A stretch of 64,000 bases of DNA from AP-15 sp963698995 (lineage in GTDB: Bacteria; Pseudomonadota; Alphaproteobacteria; ATCC43930; CGMCC-115725). The stretch is taken from contig CAVOTD010000027.1 of NCBI GenBank assembly GCA_963698995.1, forward strand, positions 1 to 64,000, given 5' to 3'. Positions 1 through 9,191 of the stretch are shown in pieces. The position numbers were made by a program, and so were the translations under genes. The notes beneath the pieces were generated by a model. The model was given only the letters and a program-made list of their open reading frames with translations, was not told the DNA's origin and made no database searches. Within the stretch, counting starts at the first letter, position 1. Every line of letters begins with the position of its first letter.

Positions 1-1555
1 GCATCGGCTCAAGAGATCCCGGCAATCCCAATCCCACAGCAACCCTTCGCACAGCCTGTACCGCGCTTCATAGGGCAGCCGGCAATTCCGAAGCCGATTA
101 CCGCGCTGCCTGTGCCGGAAGACCCCTATATGGCCCCCAACGGCCGCAGCAATATTCACGTGGACGCCTATCAGAGCGACACCTACGCCACGGGCGGTCC
201 GCTGGGCCATGCGCCGACGGTAAAATCGGCGGTGTTGTTAGGGATAGGCGGCACCGTCACCTTCGACAGCGCCGGGCGCATAGTCGTATTGGTTCTCGGG
301 AACGGGCCGAGGCGGCTGTTTCTGCTTGATCCCGTCACTCTGGGGACGCAGTGGGTGCTCGACCTTCCGCCTTCGTCATCTTCAGGAACCGCTTTTGGCG
401 GCGGCGGGTATTATTTCCTCGATGAGCTCGACCGCGCCGTCATTCCGACGGTCAATCAGCAGATCTGGATCGTCCAGGTCCGAAAGTCCCGACCTTACCT
501 CGAGCATGTCAACACTTGCGATCTGTCGCAGCTGCTCGGGCAGCAGATCTCCGACCAGAGCATCCAGTCCGTGTTCCCCGATGCGCAGGGGTTGCTGTGG
601 TTCACCACTTCCGGGACCGTGGAGGACAAACAAACCAGTTGGACCGTGACCTCTCCGGCGCTGGTCGGCACCCTCGTCTTTCAAGGCAGCAATCAATGCA
701 CAGTCAAGACGCTGGCATTGGCGCCGCCGGCGACCCCGACTCCGACGACCCCGACTGAAAACGAGTTCGATTTCGAAATCCTTCGCGGTGGACCCCGTGC
801 CCGCCGCAAAAGGACAAGGCGGGGTTTTCATCGTTTCGGACTATGCGATGTACCGCTTCGACGCCGCACCCGACGGCACGCCGCAAATCACCTGGCGCGA
901 GGCGTACGATCGCGGAACTCCGCCGCCAAAGCTGGGGCAAATTCAGGTCGGCTCGGGAACCACGCCGACTTTGATGGGCACCGACTTCGTGACCATCGCC
1001 GATAACGCCAATCCGATAGATGTGCTCGTGTACCGGCGCGCGGCGCAGGTTCAGGGCTCTCGGCTCGTTTGTAAAGTGCCGGTATTCGAGGAGAACGCGA
1101 GCGCTACCGAGAATTCGTTGATCGCGACGAACCAGTCGATCGTCGTCGAGAACAATTACGGCTATTACGGGCCGCAGGCGACGCTCTTCAACCGCGCAAC
1201 CACGCCGGGGATCACTCGCATCGATCTCAACGCCGATCAGAGCGGATGCAATACCGTCTGGACGAACAACCAGGAACGGGTACCTTCTGTCGTGTCCCAG
1301 ATGTCGCTCGCGAACGGTCTCATCTACACCTACACCAAGGATCCTGATTCCTGCAGTACTCCTGGGCCTTGCTATACCGCTGCTTGGTACTTGACCGCCA
1401 TCGACTTCGCGAGCGGCCAGACGGTATTCAAGCGGCTGGGCGGCACCGGCCTCTTCTACAATAACCATTACTCAGGGGTCTATCTCGGCCCGGACCAGAA
1501 GACCGCTTATGTCGGCGTCATCGGTGGCCTCATCGCCATTCGCGACCGCTACTGA
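1..1555 (+). CDS. secreted protein of unknown function, 5'-truncated, one +1 frame break
   Basis: The frame is open from the first base, so the gene begins upstream of the window. The first residues (ASA then QEIPAIP) look like a Sec signal-peptidase site, followed by a Pro-rich linker. Frame 1 is coding to about 770; frame 2 carries the continuation from about 755 to the stop at 1553-1555. The two halves join near the segment NE..ISKSFAVD. Removing one base gives about 517 residues. The sequence is rich in Gly, Asp and Asn and reads like a beta-propeller or other extracellular beta protein, with phrases such as GGVFIVSDYAMYRF and GGLIAIRDRY. I do not recognise the family. Whether the break is a real mutation or a sequence error cannot be told here; see the frame-break finding. 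Confidence 0.6.
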
Positions 1556-1998
1556 TCGGCACTGATCGCGTCGGGACCGCGGTCGCTGAAGATCGTCTCG
1601 GGAGGATAGCGAGGTGTGGATCGGACGGCACTTCGCTGACAACACTCATGTCCCCACCGGACATCCAAAAACGTTAATCTCCCGAGAGGCTCTTCCGATT
1701 CGGCTCCCCACTTGGCTGTGCGGGCATTCTGCGTCGCGCGATTGCCACACCGGGGCGCGCGGGTGCCGGAGGTCCGGAAGGGGCAGGAAGGGCCATTCCC
1801 AGCGCGAAAAGGGCTGAAACTGTAGCTGTGCAGGCTTGCGCCTGACGGCAAACGTTCACCTCATGGTCATTGGCCGCGAAGTGCATCCATCTCGGGATCA
1901 GCGAGCACTACAACTAGCAGGAGAGATCTCGCTGCAGATTAGCTACAGGAGGCGCGGCAAGCAACCGCGGACTCAATTTCTGATTGCAGCCTCCAGCC
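1556..1998. other. intergenic region without a convincing gene
   Basis: About 440 bases separate the secreted protein from the convergent marC gene. The short open frames on both strands have no recognisable protein character. The stretch holds a 9-base inverted pair (TCTCGGGAG near 1595 and CTCCCGAGA near 1678) and one copy of a 27-base near-repeat at 1780-1806 that recurs at 4574-4600. I see no tRNA-like fold and no clear terminator. Confidence 0.5.
1780..1806 (+). repeat. 27-base dispersed near-repeat, copy 1
   Basis: This segment, with core GGCAGGAAGGGCCATTCCC, matches 4574-4600 at 25 of 27 positions in the same orientation. Both copies lie in non-coding sequence flanking the marC to methyltransferase block. 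It may be a remnant of a dispersed element; its function is unknown. Confidence 0.45.
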
Positions 1999-2607
1999 TC
2001 ACCAATGGAGGATGTCGTGGAAACCGCTAAGGATCGATTGCACCGCGAGCGCCGCCAAGATCAGCCCCATGATGCGGCTCACGACATTGGCACCGGTCGA
2101 GCCGAGAAGCCGCTGCACGAAATCAGCGCCGACAAGGCAGCCATAGGTGAAGCCGAGCACGACGACCAGAAGCGCTGCCGTCTCGACCTCCTGCCAGACG
2201 GTATACACGTTGTTGTCGGTCAACAGCACTACCGCCATGATTGAGGCAGGCCCCGCGATAAAAGGCATAGCCAGCGGAAACACCGCGATATTGCCGTAAA
2301 TTGCAGAACTGTCGACCCTCGGATCGTGGGCTTCCTGCAATACCATGCGCAGCGCGATAATGAGCAGGACGAGACCTCCAGCGATGCGGAACGAGGCGAG
2401 ATTTATGCCGAGCGCTTCAAGAACAATCTGACCGATTCCAATAAAGACGAATAGGATTACGGTCGAGATGAGGATCGCCTGACCGGCGATCCTCCGCCGC
2501 GCCGCTGCGCTCTCGTGACCGGCCACGGCGACAAACAGCGGAACGACGCCAATCGGGTTGACAACGACAAAGAGCGTAACGAGATCGTGGAAGAGCTTGT
2601 CCGCCAT
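1999..2607 (-). CDS. MarC family integral membrane protein
   Basis: A 202-residue, very hydrophobic protein with about six membrane segments. The N-terminal motif LVTLFVVVNPIGVVPLF and the later FPLAMPFIAGPAS are typical of the MarC/UPF0056 family, inner-membrane proteins whose transport function is unproven. I chose the ATG at 2607 (MADKLFHDL) because family members begin there; an upstream extension to 2670 would overlap the next gene. It follows the NTF2-like gene on the same strand after 20 bases, so they may be co-transcribed. Length is normal for the family. Confidence 0.85.
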   Translation of the reverse strand: MADKLFHDLVTLFVVVNPIGVVPLFVAVAGHESAAARRRIAGQAILISTVILFVFIGIGQIVLEALGINLASFRIAGGLVLLIIALRMVLQEAHDPRVDSSAIYGNIAVFPLAMPFIAGPASIMAVVLLTDNNVYTVWQEVETAALLVVVLGFTYGCLVGADFVQRLLGSTGANVVSRIMGLILAALAVQSILSGFHDILHW

Positions 2608-2627
2608 GCGGCAACTGGCGCTATTTT

Positions 2628-3104
2628 TTACTGAGATACACGCCAAGCGGAGTGGGCTTCCAGCTTCCACTCGCCATCGCTGTCCTTTTTCAAAACGTCG
2701 GATTCAAAAGTGGGTGAATTCACTGAAGTGCCGTTCTTGGCTTTACCATTGGTATTCGTCAGACCGGTTGACCACGCCACATTTCCATCAACATGGACAT
2801 AGGCTCCCGCAGTCTGGGTCACCTTTATATGCGACCAGAAGTTAAATGCGTTTTCCCAATTCTTTTTTACATCATCCCAACCAACTGTTACGCTCTTGTC
2901 GCGTGGATTTACCAACATGACGTAGGCATTGTGAAACCAGAGGGGTTCCATTTTAGAGATGTCGAGTGATGAGATTGCGGCATGAACTTTTGAAATGGTA
3001 TCCTTGACGGCAGAGGCATCAGTTTGATTATCCTGCCCTTGTGCGTAGGATGGTGACCCTGCAAAGCAGACAAGCATGATGAGGCCGGTAAGTAAGCGCT
3101 TCAT
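2628..3104 (-). CDS. secreted NTF2/SnoaL-like domain protein
   Basis: A 158-residue protein with a clear signal peptide (MKRLLTGLIMLVCFAGSPSYA, cleavage after YA). The rest fits the SnoaL/DUF4440 cone fold: an N-terminal helix pair, a Trp-rich core (WDDVKKNWENAFNFW), then beta strands ending GEWKLEAHSAWRVS. Such periplasmic proteins often bind small ligands, but no catalytic residues can be assigned. Base composition is visibly less G+C-rich than the flanking housekeeping genes, as is that of the methyltransferase upstream, hinting at acquired DNA. Confidence 0.7.
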   Translation of the reverse strand: MKRLLTGLIMLVCFAGSPSYAQGQDNQTDASAVKDTISKVHAAISSLDISKMEPLWFHNAYVMLVNPRDKSVTVGWDDVKKNWENAFNFWSHIKVTQTAGAYVHVDGNVAWSTGLTNTNGKAKNGTSVNSPTFESDVLKKDSDGEWKLEAHSAWRVSQ

Positions 3105-3136
3105 CTTTTTCGCCTTAAAGGATAACCCCTACCGGA

Positions 3137-3161
3137 GGTTCGCGTAGCGCTGAAGCGAACC
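3137..3161 (-). terminator. hairpin downstream of the methyltransferase gene
   Basis: GGTTCGC at 3137-3143 pairs with GCGAACC at 3155-3161, and flanking bases extend the stem. It lies about 70 bases beyond the stop of the minus-strand methyltransferase gene and 33 bases before the next start. There is no U-run on the minus strand, so it may be a weak terminator or only a structured leader. Confidence 0.3.
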
Positions 3162-3230
3162 CTCGACGCCTTTTTGCGTCTGACGCGTGCAGATACATAA
3201 CCTTTTCGTTGCTCGACTGTACACCCCATG

Positions 3231-4424
3231 TCATGATCTTTGCATCTCGGTGGCCATCTCCTCAGAAAAATCGCGCATCTTTTCAGTTAGTTGAAATGCG
3301 ATGTCGTCCAGCTTTTTCGCCACTTGTTGCGATTTGCTGATCATTTGAAAGGCGCATTTCACGAGGATGTGACCGCCATTTGTTGCGACAATGGATTTGT
3401 ACTCGTCGACAAAGGGGGCTAGCCGACCATTCTCGGCAAGGGTTTCGAGCGCCGCTTTGGCAGGATCGGAGAAATCGAAAGCAATGAAATTCAACAACCG
3501 CAAAGCGCGGGCTTCCGACTCCTTGAGCTGATTCCATTGCGCCCGCTGCTTCAACCGCGCCCAGCCGGCATCGTCCAATCCCAGAAACTTGAGCGGGCTG
3601 GTGAAATGCACAGCGGCCACATATCCGCCCAATTGCTCGATGCGCGCAGCGGTTAGCTCCGGCACATCGTCCAACCTTCCGCAATATTTCCGAGAGACAG
3701 GGCCTATTTGTGACTGAATGCCGTCGGAGTTGTCTCGCGTTTCGTGGATCGAGACCATTAAACCCATTGTGTCAATCGCAGCCCACATCTTATCGACGGC
3801 TGCATGCACACCCGCTTCGATGGCTCGAGGATCATTCCTGGCGGCCCCGAGTGCGTCGCGCACGTGGTATCCGCTGTGCGACCAATGGACAATGTCGGCT
3901 GTTTTTCCGGACGGCATAAGCGCATCGCGGCCAGAAAACAGATCGGCATCGGTAGCAACCGGAGCCTGCGCCAATCTCAGTTTTCCATTTTTTGCCGCCG
4001 CTTCCATTTTCTTTGCGGTTGTCATCGCATAGGTTTCGCTCGTTTCACTGGAAATGCCATCGCGATAATCCGTGCAATAAAATGCTATACCAGTTGGTAA
4101 GAACCTCGCGATTTCTGACGTCCACGCCACACTGTAATCCCCAGGCCCACAACTTACGTCCAGGATCACTGTTGGAGCGCTTTGCTTTATTGCTACACCT
4201 CTCTGCGCAAAAAGGCTGAACGCCTCGCGCAGCAGAATTGCCTGCAAGATTTTTTGACCATTGCCCGAAGGTTTCAAGAATTCGGCAAAACAGGTATCGT
4301 AATCTCGTATATGAGCGGATAATTCATCGCGATCACCAAGTTGCATCTTGGTCACTCCGGGAATGACTTGCCCACCGCGCGGTGCTGCGCTTCGATACCT
4401 AATTTGACTGATTGATTCGATCAC
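3231..4424 (-). CDS. class I SAM-dependent methyltransferase
   Basis: A 397-residue protein. The SAM-binding motif I is visible as VILDVSCGPGDYS near residue 88, followed by an acidic end-of-strand-2 region (YCTDYRDG) and a motif IV-like TADIVHWSHSGYHVRDAL. The overall pattern resembles small-molecule methyltransferases of the histamine-methyltransferase type, but the substrate cannot be inferred. The first ATG (4424) is used; an internal ATG at MQLGDRDE is also possible. The C-terminal 60 residues are helical and charged. Codon and base use are less G+C-rich than neighbours, suggesting transfer together with the NTF2-like gene. Confidence 0.65.
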   Translation of the reverse strand: MIESISQIRYRSAAPRGGQVIPGVTKMQLGDRDELSAHIRDYDTCFAEFLKPSGNGQKILQAILLREAFSLFAQRGVAIKQSAPTVILDVSCGPGDYSVAWTSEIARFLPTGIAFYCTDYRDGISSETSETYAMTTAKKMEAAAKNGKLRLAQAPVATDADLFSGRDALMPSGKTADIVHWSHSGYHVRDALGAARNDPRAIEAGVHAAVDKMWAAIDTMGLMVSIHETRDNSDGIQSQIGPVSRKYCGRLDDVPELTAARIEQLGGYVAAVHFTSPLKFLGLDDAGWARLKQRAQWNQLKESEARALRLLNFIAFDFSDPAKAALETLAENGRLAPFVDEYKSIVATNGGHILVKCAFQMISKSQQVAKKLDDIAFQLTEKMRDFSEEMATEMQRS

Positions 4425-4736
4425 GTCTACGGCGTATCGGAAGGTTCGTGCAGCGAGCAGGGTTGACGTTATTCATTCCATAGTCGCCGATAAGCAGAAC
4501 GATCGGTGTGCCGTGGGTCAGCGATCTGTAGTTCGACCCCAAGCGAAACGCGCGCCCAACGAATGACGGGTTAGGGGCAGGAAGAGCCATTCCCGGCGCG
4601 GTGGCTGAGTGGCCGAGAAGGATCGACTGCGGCGGTTGGGAAAAGGCGCGATGAACGCTAGCTGTTGGCAACCTCACGCGCGTCCTGACCCTTATCTCCG
4701 CAAACCCCGAGGGGGTCAGCCCAAGAAGCGCAGGAA
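4425..4736. other. intergenic region without a convincing gene
   Basis: About 310 bases between the methyltransferase start and the exporter stop. It contains the second copy of the 27-base near-repeat (4574-4600). The segment GGTGGCTGAGTGGCCGAGAAG just after it resembles a tRNA-Ser D-arm, but no anticodon or T-arm follows. No protein gene is evident. Confidence 0.45.
4574..4600 (+). repeat. 27-base dispersed near-repeat, copy 2
   Basis: Matches 1780-1806 at 25 of 27 positions. The two copies flank the marC, NTF2-like and methyltransferase genes in direct orientation, as might be left by an insertion, although homology ends abruptly on both sides. Confidence 0.45.
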
Positions 4737-6311
4737 CTAATCGTCCGCCGCCGCGGTCATCGGCTGGCGGCGCGGGCCGCGGACCAGCAGCAACAACGGC
4801 AGGGAGGCGAGGATGACCAGCAGCATCAGCGCGAAATCGTCGTTGTAGGCGATCATCGCGGCCTGGCGGGTGACCTCGTGATTGAGGGCGGCGATCCCCG
4901 AGGGGTCCGTCAGACTGAACGGCGCGGACAGGTACGGGAACTGGGCCAGCGGGTTGTCGGGGCGCAGGTGCTCGACCAGGCGGGAATGCATGATCTGGGT
5001 GTTCTGGGTGAGCTGGGTTTCGAGGATGGCGATGCCGATGCTGCCGCCGAGCATGCGCATCAGGGCGCGGATCGCGGTTCCCTGGGTCAGGATGTGGTGC
5101 GGCAGGCCCGAGAGGGCGAGAAGGTTGAGCGGCACAAAGGTGCAGCCGAGCCCGAAACCCTGCGCAAACCCGGCGAACAGGATCGGTCCCGACCCCATGT
5201 ACAGCGAAAACCCGGTCATCTGCCACAACGAGGCCGCGGTCATCAGGAACCCGACCAGGATGAACAGGCGATTGTCGACCCGGTTGATCATCCGGGCGAC
5301 CAGAAACATCGCCAGCATCGTGCCGAAGCCGCGCGGCGCCATCATCCAGCCGGCGTCGAACACCGGGTAGTTCATCAGCACCTGCATCATCGACGGCATC
5401 AGCGCCAGGGTGCCGCTGAGGATCATGCCGACCCCGAACATCAGCAAGCTGCCGGCGACAAAATTCGGGCTCTTTAATAATTCACGATTGAGGAACGAGC
5501 GCTCGCCGGCCGTCATCGTGTGGACGATCAACAGGTAGAAGCACAATGCCGCGATCGTCGCCTCGGTCCAGATCTCGGTCGAGTGGAACCAGTCCTTGAG
5601 CTGGCCGCGGTCGAGCATCAATTGCAGCGAGCCGACCGCGATGCTCAGCATGGCGAAGCCGAACATGTCGAACTGGTCGCGCCGCATCGGGCGAGACGGG
5701 CGGATAAAGGCTAAGATACCGAGCGCGCACAATGTCCCGACCGGCAGGTTGATGTAGAAGCACCAGCGCCAATCGAGGTTCTCGGTCAGCCAGCCGCCCA
5801 TGGTCGGGCCGATGATCGGCCCCATCATCGCCCCGGTGCTGAAGATCGCCATCGCGTAGCCGTGGCGCTCGCGCGGATAGATCGTAAACAGGGTCGCCTG
5901 CCCGAGCGGCACCAGCCCCGCCCCGCACACGCCTTGCAGGACGCGGAACAGCACCAGTTGGGAGAGGCTCGTCGCGGCGCCGCACAACGCCGAGGCGAGG
6001 GTGAAGCCGATGACCGAGGCAAGAAAAATGTATTTGACGCCAAAGCGGCCGGCGAGCCAGCCGGTCAGCGGCATCATGATCGCCGAGGAAACGATGTAGG
6101 ACGTCAATACCCACGAAATCTGGTCCTGCGACGCCGACATGCTGCCCTGGATGTGCGGCAGCGCGACATTGGCGATCGTCGTGTCGACCCCCTGCATGAC
6201 GCAGGCGCAGATGATCGTCGCGGTGGTCGCGGCCCGGTTGGGCACCGGCGGGGTACTTTCTCCCCTCACCTCTAGCGCCTTCGCCGTGGTCGCGATCGGT
6301 GAGGAAGCCAA
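4737..6311 (-). CDS. DHA2 family (EmrB/QacA) multidrug efflux MFS transporter
   Basis: A 14-TM major-facilitator protein of up to 524 residues exporting hydrophobic compounds by proton antiport. Diagnostic segments are DTTIANVALPHIQGSMSAS in TM1, WVLTSYIVSSAIMMPLTG in TM2, the motif-A-like loop GWLAGRFGVK, and motif C GAMMGPIIGPTMGGW in TM5. The open frame begins with TTG at 6311, which has no Shine-Dalgarno sequence; a GTG at 6269 preceded by GAAGG is an equally good start. EmrB-type pumps usually pair with a periplasmic EmrA adaptor, and none is present, so it may act alone or with a distant partner. Confidence 0.88.
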   Translation of the reverse strand: MASSPIATTAKALEVRGESTPPVPNRAATTATIICACVMQGVDTTIANVALPHIQGSMSASQDQISWVLTSYIVSSAIMMPLTGWLAGRFGVKYIFLASVIGFTLASALCGAATSLSQLVLFRVLQGVCGAGLVPLGQATLFTIYPRERHGYAMAIFSTGAMMGPIIGPTMGGWLTENLDWRWCFYINLPVGTLCALGILAFIRPSRPMRRDQFDMFGFAMLSIAVGSLQLMLDRGQLKDWFHSTEIWTEATIAALCFYLLIVHTMTAGERSFLNRELLKSPNFVAGSLLMFGVGMILSGTLALMPSMMQVLMNYPVFDAGWMMAPRGFGTMLAMFLVARMINRVDNRLFILVGFLMTAASLWQMTGFSLYMGSGPILFAGFAQGFGLGCTFVPLNLLALSGLPHHILTQGTAIRALMRMLGGSIGIAILETQLTQNTQIMHSRLVEHLRPDNPLAQFPYLSAPFSLTDPSGIAALNHEVTRQAAMIAYNDDFALMLLVILASLPLLLLVRGPRRQPMTAAADD

Positions 6312-6611
6312 GAATAGCCGTAATTGGCTCGTAATATGATTATTGGCGCCTCACGACAGAGAGGGCAGGTAGTATACTTGACGCGATTACGACAGCGAGA
6401 CAACCGCTCGGGAGGTTGTACCTAGGGCGTTCAACGCCCCATCGGGCGCTGCTCGACGTCACAGCTTTTGCGAGAGCCCCGCTGCTGACTCGCTGCAGGT
6501 GCAGCGGCGCCCTAAAAACACACTCAACACTCGGTTGTATCCCGCTTGCATCCGGAGCCATACCGCTCGGTCGGCATCTCGAGACGCGCCGTACGGGCAC
6601 GCGGCCGGAGG
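6312..6611. other. intergenic region with a short hairpin
   Basis: About 300 bases between the exporter start and the cinA-type stop. The main structure is the hairpin GGGCGT-TCA-ACGCCC at 6425-6439. A minus-strand frame continues through here from the out-of-frame part of the cinA-type gene, but its sequence is Arg-rich shadow without domain character. The promoter of the exporter gene should lie in the 6312-6400 part; no strong boxes stand out. Confidence 0.4.
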
Positions 6612-7098
6612 TCAGCCGAGGCCCTTCTCCAGGAGGTCGAGCGCTGCGATCGAAAAGGTGCGCATGTTGTCGACGCGGTCGCTCTTGCCGGTCTCGACGG
6701 TGATCGAGCGCTCGCCATTGGGGCCGATAACGGCGATGCAGGAATGACCGGCGGCATGGCCATAGCGGCTGCCGGTCGGTCCGGCGGTCCCGGTCTCGCC
6801 GACCGACCAATTGGTGGCGAGCTTGCCGCGGATCTTGCGCGCGAACAGCAGCGCGTAAGCCTCGGTCGAGGGTGTGATCCCGGTCAGCTCCTGCTCGGTC
6901 ACTTCGAGCAAAGCGGTCGCGCGACTGGCGTGTGTAGACCACGGCGCCGCCCATGAAATAGGCCGACGCGCCGGCGATCGCCAAGAGCGCCGCCGAGATC
7001 AGCCCGGCCGTCGAGGATTCGGCGATGCTGATGGTCTCGCCGCGGGCTTTGAGGCGCGCCGCAATTCGTTCCGCCTGGGGCAACAATTCCTCGATCAT
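6612..7098 (-). CDS. CinA-type nicotinamide-nucleotide amidohydrolase, one +1 frame break
   Basis: Stand-alone C-terminal CinA domain (PncC type), which deamidates nicotinamide mononucleotide for pyridine-nucleotide recycling. The N-terminal half carries the active-site region TISIAESSTAGLIS and GGAVVYTRQSRD. After GACC at 6918-6915 the frame moves by +1, and the continuation LLEVTEQELTGITPSTEAY and GETGTAGPTGSRYGHAAG completes the domain. Dropping one base reads YTRQSRDALLEVTE and gives 161 residues, the usual length. The start is the ATG at 7098, preceded by GGAGAG, rather than a TTG at 7119. Neighbours are unrelated. As read, the protein would be truncated. Confidence 0.8.
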
Positions 7099-7224
7099 CC
7101 TGCGCTCTCCTTCGGTCAATGGACGGCATGCGTCGCCCGATGTGCCGGCACCATAGCAGCACAGATCCTCCTAGGAGGTCCATCGCGGGTCGCGCTAAGC
7201 TTTGTAACGCTGCTGGAGGACGCC

Positions 7225-8124
7225 ATGCCGACATTCCGCGCCACCCCCGACCTGGTCATGCATTACGAAGTCGATGACTTCGCCGATCCGTGGCGCGACA
7301 AGGAGACGATCCTGCTGCTGCACGGCAACGCCGAGAGCAGCGCCGCCTGGTACGGCTGGGTGCCGTATCTTGCGCGCCGCTATCGGGTGGTGCGCCCCGA
7401 CATGCGCGGTTTTGGCGCCTCGACCCCGATGCCACGCGATTTCCCATGGACCCTCGATGTCCTGATCGAGGATTTCATCCGGCTGATGGACATGCTCGAA
7501 ATCGAACGCTTTCACCTGGTCGGCGCCAAGATCGGCGGGACGATCGCCCGCGCTTTTGCCGCGCGCCGCCCGGGCCGGGTGACCACCTTGACCGTGGTCG
7601 GTACGCCGCCGCCGCTGCGCGAAGGGGCTGCCGAACGCGCCCCCGAACTGGCGGACGAATTCGAAACCCGAGGTGTCGAGCACTGGGCGCGCCGCACCAT
7701 GGCGGGCCGTCTCGGCAGCGACTTTCCGCCGGCCGGGGTCGAGTGGTGGATCCAGTTCATGGGCCGCACCGCGGTCTCGACCCAGATCGGCTTTATGAAG
7801 ACGATCGCCTGCGCCGATATCCGCGCAGACATACCGCAGATTCAATGCCCGACGCTGGTCGTCACGACCGACTGCAGCGGGCTCGCTTCGGTCGAAGCGA
7901 CCACGGCATGGCAACAGCAGATCCCGCGTTCGACTTTGTTGGTGCTGCCCGGCAACTCCTACCACGTCGCGGCGAGCCACGCCGCGCGCTGCGCCGAGGC
8001 GATGCTCGATTTCATCGACCCGCAGCAGCGTGGGCTAAGCCGGAAAGCCGGTTCGACGAACCAATTGGATTTCATTGGCCGGCCAAGGCCAGGGTTTGCG
8101 GCTCGTCGGCGAAAGCGGGCATGA
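7225..8124 (+). CDS. alpha/beta-hydrolase fold protein with Lys in place of the nucleophile
   Basis: A 299-residue alpha/beta-hydrolase. The oxyanion strand LLLHGNAESSAAW and the segment RPDMRGFGAST are typical of epoxide-hydrolase or enol-lactonase relatives. The nucleophile elbow reads VGAKIGG instead of VGxSxGG: Lys102 occupies the usual Ser/Asp/Cys position. A C-terminal His is present in GNSYHVAAS. The protein is therefore either non-hydrolytic or uses different chemistry. The ATG at 7225 is preceded by CTGGAGGA. The last 53 bases overlap the convergent monooxygenase gene, so the C-terminal tail (PRPGFAARRRKRA) is probably not conserved. Divergent from the cinA-type gene across 126 bases. 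Confidence 0.8.
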   Translation: MPTFRATPDLVMHYEVDDFADPWRDKETILLLHGNAESSAAWYGWVPYLARRYRVVRPDMRGFGASTPMPRDFPWTLDVLIEDFIRLMDMLEIERFHLVGAKIGGTIARAFAARRPGRVTTLTVVGTPPPLREGAAERAPELADEFETRGVEHWARRTMAGRLGSDFPPAGVEWWIQFMGRTAVSTQIGFMKTIACADIRADIPQIQCPTLVVTTDCSGLASVEATTAWQQQIPRSTLLVLPGNSYHVAASHAARCAEAMLDFIDPQQRGLSRKAGSTNQLDFIGRPRPGFAARRRKRA

Positions 8125-9106
8125 TTTCCCGGGCGAAACGGCGGATATTTTCGCGCGAGCCGCCAAAGTTGATGATGACGTATTCGACCCCGCCTTGGCG
8201 CAAGGCGTCGAGCTTGCGCATGATCTCGTCCGGTGTGCCGAAGAGGGCGCTCTCTGCACTCTCGTAGCGGGCCTCTTCCTCATGCGATTTGAAGCGTGTG
8301 CGCGGGTCGCCGCCGGGGCGCTGCGCCAACGCGTTGATTCGCATATGTCCCTGGAACCGCCGCTCCAGAGCCGCTTCCTTGTCGGCCGCGTTCTCGGCGA
8401 TGTGAACCGCACGGGCGACGGCCACGTGCATCGGATCAAAGATCCGGCCACGCGCCTCGACCTCTTCGCGGAATTGGGCGACCTGCTCGAGGATCTCGGT
8501 GGCCAACGAGTGCTGGCCCAGCAGCATGTTATAGCCGCGCTCGGCGACCTGGCGGACCGAGTTCGGGCTGCCCGCTCCCATCCAGAAGGGCGGGTGGGGC
8601 CGCTGCGCGGTTGGCGGCTCGACCACGATGTTGTCGAACTGCCAGTATTTGCCATGATGCGAGAACGGCGTCTCGCAGGTGAATGCCTTGGTGATGACCT
8701 CGAGGGCCTCCTCGAAACGCGGGTCGGCCTCCTCCATCGGCAGGCAAAAACCGGCGAACTCATTGTAGCGGTAGCCTTTGCCGACCCCAAAATCGAGGCG
8801 CCCGCCGGACAGCAGATCGAGGGTCGCGGCCTGCTCCGCCAGCAGCACGGGGTTGTGCCACGGCAATACCAGCACGGCCGTGCCGAGCCGCAAATGGCGA
8901 GTGCGCGCACCGAGCCAGGTCAGCAGATTGAGGCTCGCCGATACCTGGCCAAAGCCGGTAAAGTGATGCTCGACGAGAAAGGTGCTGTAGTAACCGAGCG
9001 CCTCGGCTTCGACGTTATTGTCGATGAAGTCTCGGAAGCCCTGGCTGCTGTCGGTATCCGGGCCGCTGCGCCTGGCCTGCGCGCTGCCGAACAGTCCAAA
9101 TCGCAT
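8072..9106 (-). CDS. LLM class flavin-dependent oxidoreductase
   Basis: A 344-residue bacterial luciferase-like TIM-barrel monooxygenase that should use reduced FMN or F420. Recognised from EALGYYSTFLVEHHFTGFG near residue 35, RLGTAVLVLPWHNPVLLAEQ, LLSGGRLDFGVGKGYRYNEF and the late GTPDEIMRKLDALRQGGVEY. Substrate unknown. It lies 85 bases downstream of a second LLM-class gene on the same strand, and the pair may form one unit. Its 3' end overlaps the convergent hydrolase gene by 53 bases. Confidence 0.88.
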   Translation of the reverse strand: MRFGLFGSAQARRSGPDTDSSQGFRDFIDNNVEAEALGYYSTFLVEHHFTGFGQVSASLNLLTWLGARTRHLRLGTAVLVLPWHNPVLLAEQAATLDLLSGGRLDFGVGKGYRYNEFAGFCLPMEEADPRFEEALEVITKAFTCETPFSHHGKYWQFDNIVVEPPTAQRPHPPFWMGAGSPNSVRQVAERGYNMLLGQHSLATEILEQVAQFREEVEARGRIFDPMHVAVARAVHIAENAADKEAALERRFQGHMRINALAQRPGGDPRTRFKSHEEEARYESAESALFGTPDEIMRKLDALRQGGVEYVIINFGGSRENIRRFAREIMPAFADEPQTLALAGQ

Positions 9107-9191
9107 CGCTTGATCTCCTCAACTTGATGACTGCCGGAATCGACCGGCTCTAACCCGGCGACGAACGCCGCTGACGCGCCGCAAAGCGGGG

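Noticed and set aside
4595..4680. tRNA-Ser-like D-arm sequence
   Set aside because: GGTGGCTGAGTGGCCGAGAAG resembles a class II tRNA D-arm, but no acceptor stem, anticodon arm or T-loop (GTTCRANNC) follows.
6340..6611. minus-strand extension of the cinA-type frame
   Set aside because: This is the out-of-frame continuation after the +1 break. It is Arg-rich and lacks conservation, while the real C-terminus is in the next frame and ends at 6612.
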